Assembly (NCBI GenBank): GCA_016710075.1
Contig: JADJLO010000005.1
Span: 1-64,000 of the forward strand
DNA: 64,000 nt
Reading direction: 5' to 3'
From: Acidobacteriota bacterium
GTDB lineage: Bacteria; Acidobacteriota; Blastocatellia; RBC074
The notes under the pieces were generated by a model. It was given only the letters and a program-made list of their open reading frames with translations, did not search any database and was not told where the DNA came from. The position numbers and the translations under genes are program-made. Position 1 is the stretch's first letter. Each line of letters opens with the position of its first letter. Shown in pieces: positions 31,209-40,895 of this stretch.

Positions 31209-32588
31209 CTAATCACCATCCCCCGCACGAACCCAGCGTGGTTTGGTCATCTGTGAGCTCCATCGCTCCCAGGTGTTCTGAAGCTCTTTGACCTTATCGG
31301 GGCGTTTATCCGCGAGGTTGTTCTTTTCTCCAATGTCTTCGCGGAGATTGAAAAGTTGAACCGCCGGATCATTGCGGGTTTGAACCAGCTTCCAGTCGCC
31401 ATCTCGGATCGCCCATTGTTCGCCGAAGCGCCAGAAGAGCTGATCGTGGGGTGATCCCTTCTTCTCGCCGGTCAGGAACGGGAGCAGATTGACTCCGTCG
31501 AGCTTCGCATCGGCGGGTAGTTTGCCGCCCGCCGCGGCCATGGCCGTCGGATGAAGATCAAGCGCGATGACGGGGAAATCGTAGACTCTGCCCGCAGGCA
31601 GCCGGCTTTTCCACTGCATCATAAACGGAATGCGAATGCCGCCTTCAAGCACCTGCCCTTTAACGCCGCGCAGAGGCAGGTTGCTGGAAGTCGTCTGCTG
31701 CGTCGGTCCTCCGTTGTCGCTGATGAAGAGGATCAGCGTGTTCTCTTCGAGCTTCAAATCACGAAGCTTGCCGAGAACGCTGCCCACACCGTCATCCATC
31801 GCTGAAAGCATGGCGGCGTATGTCTGGCGCTTCGGATCGCTGATGGATGAGAAACGCGAGCGGTATTTTTCGATCGTTTCGAGTGGAGCGTGCACGGCAT
31901 TGAACGGCAGATAGACGAAGAAGGGCTCTCGCTGATGGCGCTCGATGAACGAGACGGCTTCGCGAGCGAACTCATCGGTCGTGTAGCTGACGCTGGTGAC
32001 CTTCTCTGTGCCCCGCCAGATCGGGTTCGCAGAGCGGTCGTTGGCGTTGATGTATGAGTGCGCGCCGCCGTGAAAACCGAAGAACTCATCGAAACCCCGT
32101 CTGAGCGGAGTCAGCTCCGGTAGATAGCCGAGATGCCACTTGCCGAACATGCCGGTGGCGTAGCCGAGTTTCTTCAACCGCTCGGCAATGGTCGGTTCGC
32201 TCAAAGGCAAGCCGAAGTTCTGAGAGGCCTGGGCTGCCGGGCCGGGATTGAATTCGTGGCCGAAGCGTTGCTGATATCGACCTGTCATCAAACCCGCTCG
32301 CGTCGGAGAGCAGACCGGACAGGACACGTAACCGCTGGTGAAGCGCACTCCATTCCTGGCGATCGTATCGATGTTCGGCGTCGGAACATCACGGCAACCC
32401 TGCACTCCAAGGTCGGCGTATCCCAGATCATCGGCAACGATGAGAATGATGTTTGGCTTGCCGGCAGTTGAGCGGGCAGTTGTTGATTGATCGGCTGCCA
32501 GTGTTGGTGCCGGCCGATGTCGAGAACCTTCGTATATCATCAAACCAGATGCAAGCACCGCCAACAACAGCGTAGTGAGCCTTTTCAT
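31209..32588 (-). CDS. Sulfatase, arylsulfatase A family
   Basis: Exported sulfatase of 459 residues. CSPTR (about residue 93) is the C-x-P-x-R motif whose Cys is converted to formylglycine, followed by GLMTGRY. Metal ligands are visible in ILIVADDLGYADLG (Asp-Asp) and LFISDNGGPTQQT (Asp-Asn). The N-terminus is a hydrophobic signal (LLLAVLASGLMIYEG). The ATG at 32588 follows GGAGGCGCAGAAT. Convergent with the aminotransferase gene. Likely to desulfate a polysaccharide or aryl sulfate; the formylglycine-generating enzyme is not in this window. Confidence 0.92.
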   Translation of the reverse strand: MKRLTTLLLAVLASGLMIYEGSRHRPAPTLAADQSTTARSTAGKPNIILIVADDLGYADLGVQGCRDVPTPNIDTIARNGVRFTSGYVSCPVCSPTRAGLMTGRYQQRFGHEFNPGPAAQASQNFGLPLSEPTIAERLKKLGYATGMFGKWHLGYLPELTPLRRGFDEFFGFHGGAHSYINANDRSANPIWRGTEKVTSVSYTTDEFAREAVSFIERHQREPFFVYLPFNAVHAPLETIEKYRSRFSSISDPKRQTYAAMLSAMDDGVGSVLGKLRDLKLEENTLILFISDNGGPTQQTTSSNLPLRGVKGQVLEGGIRIPFMMQWKSRLPAGRVYDFPVIALDLHPTAMAAAGGKLPADAKLDGVNLLPFLTGEKKGSPHDQLFWRFGEQWAIRDGDWKLVQTRNDPAVQLFNLREDIGEKNNLADKRPDKVKELQNTWERWSSQMTKPRWVRAGDGD

Positions 32589-32642
32589 ATTCTGCGCCTC
32601 CATTTACAGCTTAATTTTTTATCACCATCACGGTTCCTCCAT

Positions 32643-32680
32643 CATTCATCATATCATTCTTCATTCTTCATTCTTCATTT
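32643..32680. repeat. Heptanucleotide repeat tract CATTCNN, short copy
   Basis: CATTC at 32643, 32655, 32662 and 32669 and CATTT at 32676; the last four are in 7-bp phase. It lies between the sulfatase start and the carboxylase stop and has the same orientation and unit as the arrays at 17551 and 21712. Confidence 0.72.
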
Positions 32681-32689
32681 ATGCCTGAA

Positions 32690-35600
32690 TCACCAGGTTT
32701 CGATATGCGTCCGCTTCTTTCCGTTACGGGGCGACGGTCGAGAAACTGTATTCAGGCCGCGAAGGATCCAGTTTCGAGTCTCGGTCGGATCGATGACATC
32801 GTCTATTTCGAGGACGGAAGCGGTGCTCAGAGCCTTGCCGCGAGAGTAGAGTTCGTCGACCAGCCGCCGGAACTCTGTTTCACGCTCGACAGGATCCGGG
32901 ATGGCCGCCAGCTCATTGCGAAAACCGAGACGAACTGCGCCTTCAAGCCCCATGCCTCCGAATTCACCCGTTGGCCAGGAGACTGTGAAGATGGGCGCGT
33001 GGAATCCTCCTCCCGCCATTGCCTGCGCGCCAAGGCCGTAGCCTTTCCGTAGCACCACGGTAAAATAAGGCACAGTGATGTTCGCGCCATTGACGAACAT
33101 CCGGCAGCAGCGCCTGACCATCGCCGTCTTTTCGGTTTCAGGTCCGACCATAAATCCCGGCGTATCGCAGAGTGAAAGCACAGGCAGATCATAAGCATCG
33201 CAAAGCTGGACGAAGCGCGCAGCTTTGTCGGCATCATCGGCCGCAATGGCTCCGCCCTGGTGCATCGGGTTATTGGCAATCAATCCCATCGGGCGCCCTT
33301 CGATGCGAATCAGCCCGGTCACCATTCCAAGCCCGAAACTCGGCCGCAATTCGAGAAACGAATCCACATCGGCAAGCGTGCGAATGACCTTGCGAACGTC
33401 ATAAACTCGAAGCCTGTTTTCGGGTATCAGGCGCCGCAGATTACGCTGGTCGGCACAGCTCCAATCTTTGATCGCACCCTGAAAATATGAGAGATAGCGT
33501 TTCGCAACCGAGACGGCCTCGGACTCATCGCGGACGACGACATCGATTACCCCGTTGGGAGCCTGCATGCTGACTGGCCCTACTTCTTCAGGCTGATAGA
33601 CGCCGAGGCCCCCGCCTTCAATCATCGCGGGGCCGCCCATGCCTATCGTGGCGCTCTCGGTTGCGATGATCACGTCGCAGCAGCCAAGCAGAGCCGCATT
33701 GCCCGCAAAGCATCGACCGTTGACGATACCGATGAGCGGGATCAGGCCGCTCAAGCGGGCGAAACCGTGAAAAGTCTCGATGTCGAGGCCGCCGACTGAA
33801 AGAAGCGATTTATCGGTATCGCCGGGACGACCGCCGCCGCCCTCTGCAAAAATCACAAGCGGCCGGCGCAGCCTTGCCGCAAGGCCGAACATGCGATCCT
33901 GCTTCTTGTGATTCATTGTTCCCTGAGTGCCGGCCAGTACACTGTAGTCATAGGCGATGATCACGCAGGAGCCGGCCTCGCTGCCGAAATGTGTAGCGTT
34001 CACTGTGCCGAGTCCCGCAATCACTCCGTCCGCCGGAGTCGTCCTGAGCAGCTCTTCCATGGAGCGGCGGCTGCGCTGTGCGGCAAGGGTCAGGGCGCCG
34101 TATTCGATGAAGCTGCCTGGATCGCAAAGGTCTTCCACATTTTCGCGGGCCATTCTAAATCCGAGTTTGTGGCGGCGCGCCACCGCTTCAGGCCTCGCAG
34201 CATCAAGAGTAATCCTGTGACGCGCCAGTGCCTCAGCCAGATCCGGGCGAATCTCATCGAGATCGATCCTGACCTCTTCCGCCTCCACCTGTCCTTCGAT
34301 TTCGGCGGGCTCTATGAAAAGCAGCGACTGCCCAACCATCATCACTTCGCCGGTAGTCGCCGCAATCATACGGACGATGCCGCCCACGGGCGAATTGACG
34401 ACGTGCTCCATTTTCATCGCTTCGAGGATGGCCACGGTCTGCCCCGGCCGCACCAGATCTCCTTCGACGACATTAAGAGAAACAACCAGCGCCTGCATTG
34501 GAGCCGGCACAGGCACACTGCCTGCGGGCCCTTCAGTCAAATCGGGACCGGAGACGACCGTACCCGTTTTCATTGCACCTGGAAAATATTTTAGAGGCCC
34601 GGCTTGTTCTGCATCTTTAACGAGACCGGCGGAGCGATCATCCAGCCAGCGTGTAGTTACTTTGTTGGCGGCAACATCAGGGTGACGAAGCAGCGCCCGC
34701 AGAAATCCCAGATTGACGTCGACCCCTTCGATTTGAAATTCAGCCAGCGCGCGACGCGCTCGAACAATCGCGTGTTTATAATCACTCGACTGAGTATGCA
34801 CTATGAGTTTTGCAAGCAGCGAATCGAAACCCGGATTGGCAGCGTAACCGGCGTATCCATAGCCGTCCACGCGCACTCCAGGCCCTGCCGGCGGCATATA
34901 TGCAGAAATCATCCCGGCAGCCGGGAGCGCGCCTCCGCCGGGTTGCATCGTTTCCATATTCACGCGCAATTGAATGGCGTAACCGTTTGGAGCCGGCAGG
35001 GGCGTCAATCCCGAATCATCCAGAGCCCTGCCCTCTGCCAGATGCAACTGAGCCTTGACCAGATCGATGCCGTAAACCTCTTCGGTCACGGTGTGCTCGA
35101 CCTGCAAACGCGGGTTGGCTTCGATGAAGACAAAACGGTCACCGCTCGCATCCACCAGAAATTCGAAAGTCCCAAGGCCCCTGTAATTGACGCTCTCAGC
35201 CATGCGAACGGCGGCATCGCAGAGTTGTCCGCGTAAATCGGAATTGATCGACGGGCTCGGAGCAATCTCCATCAGCTTCTGGTGACGGCGCTGTATGCTG
35301 CATTCCCGCTCACCAACATCAACGGCCCTGCCTGTGCCATCTCCCGCGATCTGTACTTCAATATGCCTTGCATTGCGAATCAGCTCTTCGACGTACAGAT
35401 CTCCCCGACCAAAAGCTTTGATCGCTTCGGACCGGCAGCGGGTATAGGCCTCTTCAATTTCGGCTTCATTGAAGACAGCCCGCATACCACGCCCGCCGCC
35501 GCCTGCAACAGCCTTCAACATGACTGCGCCTTCGGGGCCAAGCGATCTGAAGAATTCGCGCGCTTCATCCAATCCGACGGCGCCTGCCGTGCCCGCGGGA

Positions 35601-35989
35601 ACCGGCACATCGCACCTTTGCGCAAGCTCTCGCGCCATCGCCTTGTCACCAAACATCTCCAGAACTTCAGGATCCGGCCCGACAAAGATCAGCCCTGCTT
35701 TGATGCATTCGCGAGCGAATATCGAATTCTCGCTGAGAAAACCATAACCCGGATGGATGGCATTACACCCCGCTTCCCCGGCTAGTTTGACGAGTTGCGC
35801 GATATCGAGATACGCCGCGGCCCCGGCGCCTTGCAGCTCAATCGCGGAATCTGCGGCACGAACGTGCAGCGACTGCGAGTCATCATGAGAGAAGACAGCA
35901 ACAGTGCCGATACCTTGCTCGGCACAGGTACGCGCAATTCGAATGGAGATCTCACCGCGATTTGCTATCAGAAGCTTTTGGATATTCAT
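32690..35989 (-). CDS. Single-chain biotin-dependent acyl-CoA carboxylase
   Basis: One 1,099-residue polypeptide carries all three parts of an acyl-CoA carboxylase. Residues 1 to about 450 are biotin carboxylase (LLIANRGEISIRIARTC; ATP-grasp VAGGGGRGMRAVF; FIEANPRLQVEHTVTE). EAMKMEHVV (biotinylated Lys, about residue 523) is the carrier domain. About 590-1080 is the carboxyltransferase, N half with GCCDVIIATESATIGMGGPA and C half with LCDTPGFMVGPETEKTAM and KGYGLGAQAMAGG. This layout resembles the long-chain acyl-CoA carboxylases described as homohexamers; most bacteria use separate subunits. Substrate length cannot be read from sequence. Confidence 0.92.
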   Translation of the reverse strand: MNIQKLLIANRGEISIRIARTCAEQGIGTVAVFSHDDSQSLHVRAADSAIELQGAGAAAYLDIAQLVKLAGEAGCNAIHPGYGFLSENSIFARECIKAGLIFVGPDPEVLEMFGDKAMARELAQRCDVPVPAGTAGAVGLDEAREFFRSLGPEGAVMLKAVAGGGGRGMRAVFNEAEIEEAYTRCRSEAIKAFGRGDLYVEELIRNARHIEVQIAGDGTGRAVDVGERECSIQRRHQKLMEIAPSPSINSDLRGQLCDAAVRMAESVNYRGLGTFEFLVDASGDRFVFIEANPRLQVEHTVTEEVYGIDLVKAQLHLAEGRALDDSGLTPLPAPNGYAIQLRVNMETMQPGGGALPAAGMISAYMPPAGPGVRVDGYGYAGYAANPGFDSLLAKLIVHTQSSDYKHAIVRARRALAEFQIEGVDVNLGFLRALLRHPDVAANKVTTRWLDDRSAGLVKDAEQAGPLKYFPGAMKTGTVVSGPDLTEGPAGSVPVPAPMQALVVSLNVVEGDLVRPGQTVAILEAMKMEHVVNSPVGGIVRMIAATTGEVMMVGQSLLFIEPAEIEGQVEAEEVRIDLDEIRPDLAEALARHRITLDAARPEAVARRHKLGFRMARENVEDLCDPGSFIEYGALTLAAQRSRRSMEELLRTTPADGVIAGLGTVNATHFGSEAGSCVIIAYDYSVLAGTQGTMNHKKQDRMFGLAARLRRPLVIFAEGGGGRPGDTDKSLLSVGGLDIETFHGFARLSGLIPLIGIVNGRCFAGNAALLGCCDVIIATESATIGMGGPAMIEGGGLGVYQPEEVGPVSMQAPNGVIDVVVRDESEAVSVAKRYLSYFQGAIKDWSCADQRNLRRLIPENRLRVYDVRKVIRTLADVDSFLELRPSFGLGMVTGLIRIEGRPMGLIANNPMHQGGAIAADDADKAARFVQLCDAYDLPVLSLCDTPGFMVGPETEKTAMVRRCCRMFVNGANITVPYFTVVLRKGYGLGAQAMAGGGFHAPIFTVSWPTGEFGGMGLEGAVRLGFRNELAAIPDPVERETEFRRLVDELYSRGKALSTASVLEIDDVIDPTETRNWILRGLNTVSRPSPRNGKKRTHIETW

Positions 35990-36072
35990 GTGAAAGTTAT
36001 CTGCTGATACTCCTGGCGAATTCGCAAAGAGATCATCAGGGCCGTTGGCGCAGACGAATTCGCCAAGCCCCC

Positions 36073-37023
36073 CTAATAAGCACTCGCCTTATTTAAAATC
36101 TCAACCGCATCCTGGTTCAATTTCAGATTTGTTGCGGAGATGAGATCGTTCAGTTGATCGAGACTTGTGGCGCTGGCGATCGGCGCGGTGATGGCCGGGC
36201 GGGCGATCAGCCACGCAAGTGAGACCGCCGCAGACGTTGAATCATATTCTTTCGCCACCTGATCGAGTGCCGCGAGAATCCTGAAGCCGCGATCATTCAG
36301 ATAATTTTTGACTCCACGGCCGCGTGGGCTTTGAGCGAGATCATCTTCCGACCGGTACTTCCCTGTCAGAAACCCTTTGGCCAGCGAGAAATAATTGATC
36401 ACCCCGATATTCTTATCGATGCAGAACTGCTCCAGTTCGGCTTCGAACTCGGCTCGATCATAGAGATTGTAATCTGGCTGAAGGCACTCATACCTCGGAT
36501 AGCCTTTATCCTGACTGACACTCAATGATTCTGAAAGGCGGGATGCACTGTAGTTCGACGCACCGATGGCCCTCACCTTGCCCTGCTTGACGAGGCCTGC
36601 GTACGCTTCCAGTGTCTCTTCAACCGGTGTCGCGGGATCGTCGGTATGCGATTGATAGAGATCGATGTAATCTGTCTGTAGACGGCGCAGCGAATCTTCA
36701 ACCGACTGAAGGATATAACTCCTGGAAAGACCTTTCTTATCAGGCCCCATTTCCATGCCGACTTTTGTGGCGATGATCACCTTGTCCCTGGCGCCGCTTC
36801 GTTTAAGCCAGTTGCCGATGATTGTCTCGGATGCTCCATCGATGTTGCCCGGAACCCATTTCGAATAAACATCCGCCGTATCGAAAAAATTCAAACCCGC
36901 GCCGACCAGAGCATCGAGCAATTTGAATCCGGTGGGCTCATCCACCGTCCAACCAAATACATTGCATCCAAAACAGAGTGGCGGGACTTCCAATCCCGAG
37001 TTCCCTAACTTGCGTTTTTCCAT
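36073..37023 (-). CDS. Aldo/keto reductase
   Basis: NAD(P)H-dependent (alpha/beta)8-barrel oxidoreductase of 316 residues. The catalytic tetrad is visible: Asp and Tyr in NFFDTADVYSKW, Lys in VIIATKVGMEMG and His in LYQSHTDDP; the cofactor site continues at IGASNYSASRL. The start at 37023 (MEKRKLGNSGLEV) has AAGG 6 nt upstream. It resembles YajO/Tas-type reductases of small carbonyls. Single gene, separated from its neighbours by about 80 and 160 bp. Confidence 0.88.
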   Translation of the reverse strand: MEKRKLGNSGLEVPPLCFGCNVFGWTVDEPTGFKLLDALVGAGLNFFDTADVYSKWVPGNIDGASETIIGNWLKRSGARDKVIIATKVGMEMGPDKKGLSRSYILQSVEDSLRRLQTDYIDLYQSHTDDPATPVEETLEAYAGLVKQGKVRAIGASNYSASRLSESLSVSQDKGYPRYECLQPDYNLYDRAEFEAELEQFCIDKNIGVINYFSLAKGFLTGKYRSEDDLAQSPRGRGVKNYLNDRGFRILAALDQVAKEYDSTSAAVSLAWLIARPAITAPIASATSLDQLNDLISATNLKLNQDAVEILNKASAY

Positions 37024-37050
37024 TTTCATCCTTTCTTCTGATAAAGACAA

Positions 37051-37183
37051 GATTACGAAACAGACGAAAAAAGCCTGACCACATAATGTATGAGAATCTC
37101 TGATTAACGTAACATCGAAAAAAGTGCCAATTTACCTATTGTACTTTTTCGTCTGTTTCGTTTATTTCGTCTGTTTCGTAATC
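37051..37183. repeat. Inverted repeat GATTACGAAACAGACGAAA
   Basis: A 19-bp sequence at 37051-37069 and its perfect reverse complement at 37165-37183 flank the gap between the aldo/keto reductase and CocE genes. A further partial copy (TTTTTCGTCTGTTTCGT) lies at 37145-37161. A short relative, GATTACGA with TCGTAATC, forms a hairpin at 42622-42642. These look like a dispersed extragenic repeat family. The right arm includes the stop codon region of the CocE gene. Confidence 0.72.
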
Positions 37184-38874
37184 TATCTTCCAATGACCGG
37201 CAGAATCAGTGCTGATGGGCGCTTTTTATCGACGTAGATACTGTTGGTCGCGACTTGTCCGGCTCCTTTGCGGTACATCGAACCGTCGTCATTCAGGTTT
37301 AGCGCATACTTCGGATAATTTGAAGACGACACGATCAGCCGTATGCGGTGGCCTTTGAGAAAGGTCAGAGCAGTGGTGCTGAGATCGATCGTCACCGGAT
37401 AGACTTCCCCGGGTTTGATAAATTCGACTTTCGACGTCGAGTTTCGAAGGCGCATTCGCCTGATGCCTTCGGTAATGCTCATGGAACGGCCATCAGGGTG
37501 GACATCCGTCAGAATCGCGGTGAAATCGGTGTCGGGGCGATCAGAGGAGACGAAGAGTTTGATCTTCACTTTGCCTGCGATCGCCAGATCTTTATTAAGC
37601 ACCGGAGTGCTGAAGACGAGGACGTCAGAGCGGCCTTCGACTTTATCACGCTGGTCAGCGGGGCCAGGCTGCAGTTCCGGCGTCAGCACGTGGCCTCCAA
37701 CGGTCGGGACAGGGTTGGCCGGATCGTAGCGAAATGTGAGCGGCGCTGAGTTCCCTTTCGGCGCGCGCTGAGCGAGCGTCTTGTCACTGCCGAGGAAGAA
37801 TTCAGTGTCGCGGCTTCCCTGTGGCGGCCAGGACTGGGCAGTCCGCCATTCGTTTGCGCCCATTTGAAAATAGGTGATTGGAGCCTGCGCCTTGTCGAAG
37901 CCGTTCGGAATCCCTCGGACCCAGTAATCCATAAATTCGCGAGTCTTTTTCATTGCGAACAGATGGGCGGCTGGGAATTCGAGCTGGCCGTTTTTCAATT
38001 GATCCATGTTGTGAACCCAGGGCCCCATAATCAGCCGGCTGTGAAGACGGGCTTTCTCTCCGCCCTTTGTCCGGATCTCCTGGAATGCCGCAATCACGCC
38101 TTCTGTGTAGATGTCATACCAACCACCGATGAAAAGAGCCGGTACGCGAATATCCTCGCCTTTGACGAAAGCGGATTCAGCGGCCTTGTAGACATCGTCA
38201 TACAACGGACGCGCAGCCAGGTTGTCGCGAATAGCTGTGCCGAAGCCGATGCGTCCGAGCATGAGCGTGAATTCTTCCCACAGGACTCCGCCGGGAAAGT
38301 AAGTGTCGTAAGGCAGATTGAGCGGCATGACAATCGGTACTGCGCAGACAAGATTTGGCGGATTTTCGCGAGCCGTCTCATATTGCACACGACCGAGGGC
38401 CGAAAGTCCCCACGTGGTGACCTTGCCGTTTGACCATTCCTGCTTCGTGATCCAGTCGATGGCGTCAAAGCCGTCCTGGCCGATGTTCGGCGGTTTGCCT
38501 GGGACCTGGGCGTTCTGTGAAGCGAACTTGCCGCGCCAGTCGACGACTACAAAAGCATAGTTCGAATCGGTGAAGATCGAATTGGCACCCCAGCGTCCTT
38601 CTCCCAGCCACCAGGAATGCATTGGATCTTTGTTGTATGGAGTCTGGACCAGTACCACCGGAAATTTTCCGACGGTTTTGGGAAGGTAGATATCGGCGGC
38701 CAGCGACTGGCCGTCACGCATTGGAATCCTGACCGCGCGGCCTGTGAAGGATGCCGATGACGGTAGAAAGGACTGCTGCGCCGGCGCCTGTGCCTGTTGT
38801 TGAGCTGCAGGCGGGACAGTCAGTGCGAGAGCCGCAAACCCCATCAATAACCATATCAATGTTTTTCTTTTCAT
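37183..38874 (-). CDS. CocE/NonD family hydrolase (S15-like acyl esterase/peptidase)
   Basis: Exported alpha/beta hydrolase of 563 residues with signal peptide MGFAALALTVPPAAQQ. The S15/CocE layout is clear: RIPMRDGQSLAADIYLP, VVVDWRGKFASQ, nucleophile Ser in WGLSALGRVQYETA, a helical cap, FIGGWYDIYTEG (catalytic Asp), then a C-terminal jelly roll with GHRIRLIVSSSNYPKY. Members are cocaine esterases, glutaryl-7-ACA acylases or X-prolyl dipeptidyl peptidases; substrate unassigned. The start follows AGGAGCCTGAGTC and overlaps the upstream SDR stop by 4 bp. Confidence 0.89.
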   Translation of the reverse strand: MKRKTLIWLLMGFAALALTVPPAAQQQAQAPAQQSFLPSSASFTGRAVRIPMRDGQSLAADIYLPKTVGKFPVVLVQTPYNKDPMHSWWLGEGRWGANSIFTDSNYAFVVVDWRGKFASQNAQVPGKPPNIGQDGFDAIDWITKQEWSNGKVTTWGLSALGRVQYETARENPPNLVCAVPIVMPLNLPYDTYFPGGVLWEEFTLMLGRIGFGTAIRDNLAARPLYDDVYKAAESAFVKGEDIRVPALFIGGWYDIYTEGVIAAFQEIRTKGGEKARLHSRLIMGPWVHNMDQLKNGQLEFPAAHLFAMKKTREFMDYWVRGIPNGFDKAQAPITYFQMGANEWRTAQSWPPQGSRDTEFFLGSDKTLAQRAPKGNSAPLTFRYDPANPVPTVGGHVLTPELQPGPADQRDKVEGRSDVLVFSTPVLNKDLAIAGKVKIKLFVSSDRPDTDFTAILTDVHPDGRSMSITEGIRRMRLRNSTSKVEFIKPGEVYPVTIDLSTTALTFLKGHRIRLIVSSSNYPKYALNLNDDGSMYRKGAGQVATNSIYVDKKRPSALILPVIGR

Positions 38875-39794
38875 GACTCAGGCTCCTTTCGGCCTGTCAG
38901 CATTTCGAAGAGTTTGATGACTGCGTCGTGCGAACGATCGAATGCCTGCGCGCCGGTCATATCGCTGATCCCGGCATAATTTTCAGCCACCATTTCAGGC
39001 GTCACCTCCTGATTGGGTGGGAAGCAAATCCCGGGGCTTTCGACGATTTGAGCTTTGGCAAAGCGGCCGGCTCCGGCTGCGATGATGTCACCTGTTGCCC
39101 GGCATTGCTCGCTGCAAAGCCAGACGACAGCGGCTGTGACGTATTCAGGCTTGAGCAATGGCATGGCTTCATCCGGGAAGATGCCGGCTCCAAGCCGTGA
39201 AGCCGCTATCGGCGCAATGGTATTTACCCGAATGTTGTATTTCTCGCCTTCAAGCTTGAGCGAATTCATCAGCCCGACTATTCCAAGCTTGGCCGCGCTG
39301 TAGTTTGCCTGCCCGAAGTTGCCGTAGAGGCCAGATACTGAAGTCGTGAATACGATCCGGCCATATCCGCGTGCCTTCATCAAGGGCCACGCCGCCCTGG
39401 TCACATATACAGTTCCAAGCAGGTGCACACGCAGCACGGCTTCGAAATCTTCCATGGCCATTCCCGCAAATGACTTGTCGCGCAGTATGCCCGCGTTGCA
39501 GATCAAAATATCCGGCGCGCCAAAGTGATCCTGAGCTTGTCTGATGAGGTTGCCGGCGCCTTCAAACTGCGAGACATCGTCGAAGCTGGCAACGGCTTCG
39601 CCTCCCGCCGCTTTGATCTCATCAACCACCATCTGGGCGGGCGCGGTGCTTTGGCCTGAACCGTCAGCCTGACCGCCGAGATCGTTGACGACCACGCGGG
39701 CTCCCCGCGAGGCCAGATACATTGCGTAGGATCTTCCCAGTCCATTTCCTGCGCCGGTGATCACTGCGACTCTGTCATCGAAACGAATGCTCAT
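38871..39794 (-). CDS. SDR family oxidoreductase, 17-beta-HSD4/MFE-2-like
   Basis: NAD(P)-dependent dehydrogenase of about 307 residues. VITGAGNGLGRSYAMYLASR holds the TGxxxGxG dinucleotide motif, ILICNAGILRD the NAG motif and NYSAAKLGIVGLMNSL the YxxxK catalytic pair, with Ser in VFTTSVSGLYG. The N-terminal DDRVAVITGAG...VNDLGGQ pattern and length match the dehydrogenase domain of peroxisomal multifunctional enzyme 2, suggesting a 3-hydroxyacyl-CoA substrate. The start is uncertain between 39806 and 39794; the latter has a better placed purine-rich stretch. It is coupled by a 4-bp overlap to the CocE hydrolase gene. Confidence 0.87.
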   Translation of the reverse strand: MSIRFDDRVAVITGAGNGLGRSYAMYLASRGARVVVNDLGGQADGSGQSTAPAQMVVDEIKAAGGEAVASFDDVSQFEGAGNLIRQAQDHFGAPDILICNAGILRDKSFAGMAMEDFEAVLRVHLLGTVYVTRAAWPLMKARGYGRIVFTTSVSGLYGNFGQANYSAAKLGIVGLMNSLKLEGEKYNIRVNTIAPIAASRLGAGIFPDEAMPLLKPEYVTAAVVWLCSEQCRATGDIIAAGAGRFAKAQIVESPGICFPPNQEVTPEMVAENYAGISDMTGAQAFDRSHDAVIKLFEMLTGRKEPES

Positions 39795-39835
39795 TGGTTC
39801 ACTCATCCTCAATCAGCCGCAGTCTGCCTCCGAAC

Positions 39836-40858
39836 TCACTGGCCCGCGGATAGCCACAATTCTATCTTGTTTCCTGCCGCGTCGAGACTTCTTGCAACTG
39901 TTGTTTTGCCGGCTGATTGAATAATCAACAGGGCGCCTTTGCTGTAGTCGATGGCGGGCGACATCCCGACATCGATCAGGAAAATCCTGCCGTCTTTCGC
40001 TTCCTCGATCACTCCTTTTTTATGGAATGCACCCGGATCGTGACCAAAGGCGATATGCCTGACGCCGAGCGCCCCTAAATAAGCATCGAGCAATGCCGTG
40101 GAGTCCCCATTGCCCTCCCACCATTTCTGGGCTTCGAGTAAGGAGTCATCGCCGATCAGAAAAGCCGAGCCCCAGTCACCGCGATCGACCGCCTCACGAA
40201 AACCCTTTGCCAGTTCAGAGATTGTTCTGCCGGATGTGTTTCCGCCGTGAGCAAAGAACCAGTCATTGATTCTGGCGGCGAACGGGCGATTCATCATCCA
40301 TGCACCGTATGGCTGTTCGCCATTTGAAATGGCTTCGGGAGTGATTCCTCTTTTCTGCAATTCAGTGCGAAATTCTTCGGCCTTCTTATTCATGGGATCG
40401 GCCAGAAACTCGACCTCATGATTTCCGAGCGTGACCACGACCTCTCCGCCGTCACCCGGGGCCTGGGCTTGAAGAGCCATCAACAAATCGAGGACATCCA
40501 GAGAACGATCTCCTTTGTCGATCGTGTCCCCTGTGCAAACCAGAATCTTGTTACCGCCGGACCACGAGTATCCAACTTGTGAGCGCTGATCCTTCCTGAT
40601 CAGTCCTCCGACTGATAAAAGATCGACCAGCCGCTCATATCCTCCGTGAACATCACCCAGCGCGATTACTTCTGCCTGAGTATTTCGTTCAACTATGGCA
40701 GGGTATTTATTCCAGTCACGGACAACCAGCGACTGCTTCTTTTCGGATGACTTTTTGACTTTCTTACCAGTTTTATCACCGGTACAGGAAGAAGCGGTTA
40801 AAACGATCGAGACAAACAGAAACAAAATCAGATGATTCTTCCTGCTGAATATTTGCAC
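39836..40858 (-). CDS. Calcineurin-like metallophosphoesterase, predicted lipoprotein
   Basis: Protein of about 340 residues with a lipoprotein signal (LFLFVSIVLTASSC; lipobox Cys) and the PPP-type phosphoesterase motifs in order: GDVHGG, GDTIDKGDRS, GNHE and HGG, then GHDP. These bind two metals; related enzymes are bacterial Ser/Thr/Tyr phosphatases of the Shewanella cold-active type. The start is a GTG at 40858 after GGGGTGATCATT; another GTG at 40867 is possible. It is probably membrane-anchored on the periplasmic side. It sits between the SDR and carboxylesterase genes, not overlapping either. Confidence 0.85.
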   Translation of the reverse strand: MQIFSRKNHLILFLFVSIVLTASSCTGDKTGKKVKKSSEKKQSLVVRDWNKYPAIVERNTQAEVIALGDVHGGYERLVDLLSVGGLIRKDQRSQVGYSWSGGNKILVCTGDTIDKGDRSLDVLDLLMALQAQAPGDGGEVVVTLGNHEVEFLADPMNKKAEEFRTELQKRGITPEAISNGEQPYGAWMMNRPFAARINDWFFAHGGNTSGRTISELAKGFREAVDRGDWGSAFLIGDDSLLEAQKWWEGNGDSTALLDAYLGALGVRHIAFGHDPGAFHKKGVIEEAKDGRIFLIDVGMSPAIDYSKGALLIIQSAGKTTVARSLDAAGNKIELWLSAGQ

Positions 40859-40895
40859 AATGATCACCCCGGCAATCTGTTGCCATTTTTATTTA

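Noticed and set aside
33908..34594. 228-codon plus-strand open frame
   Set aside because: Antisense to the acyl-CoA carboxylase; His- and Arg-rich shadow composition.
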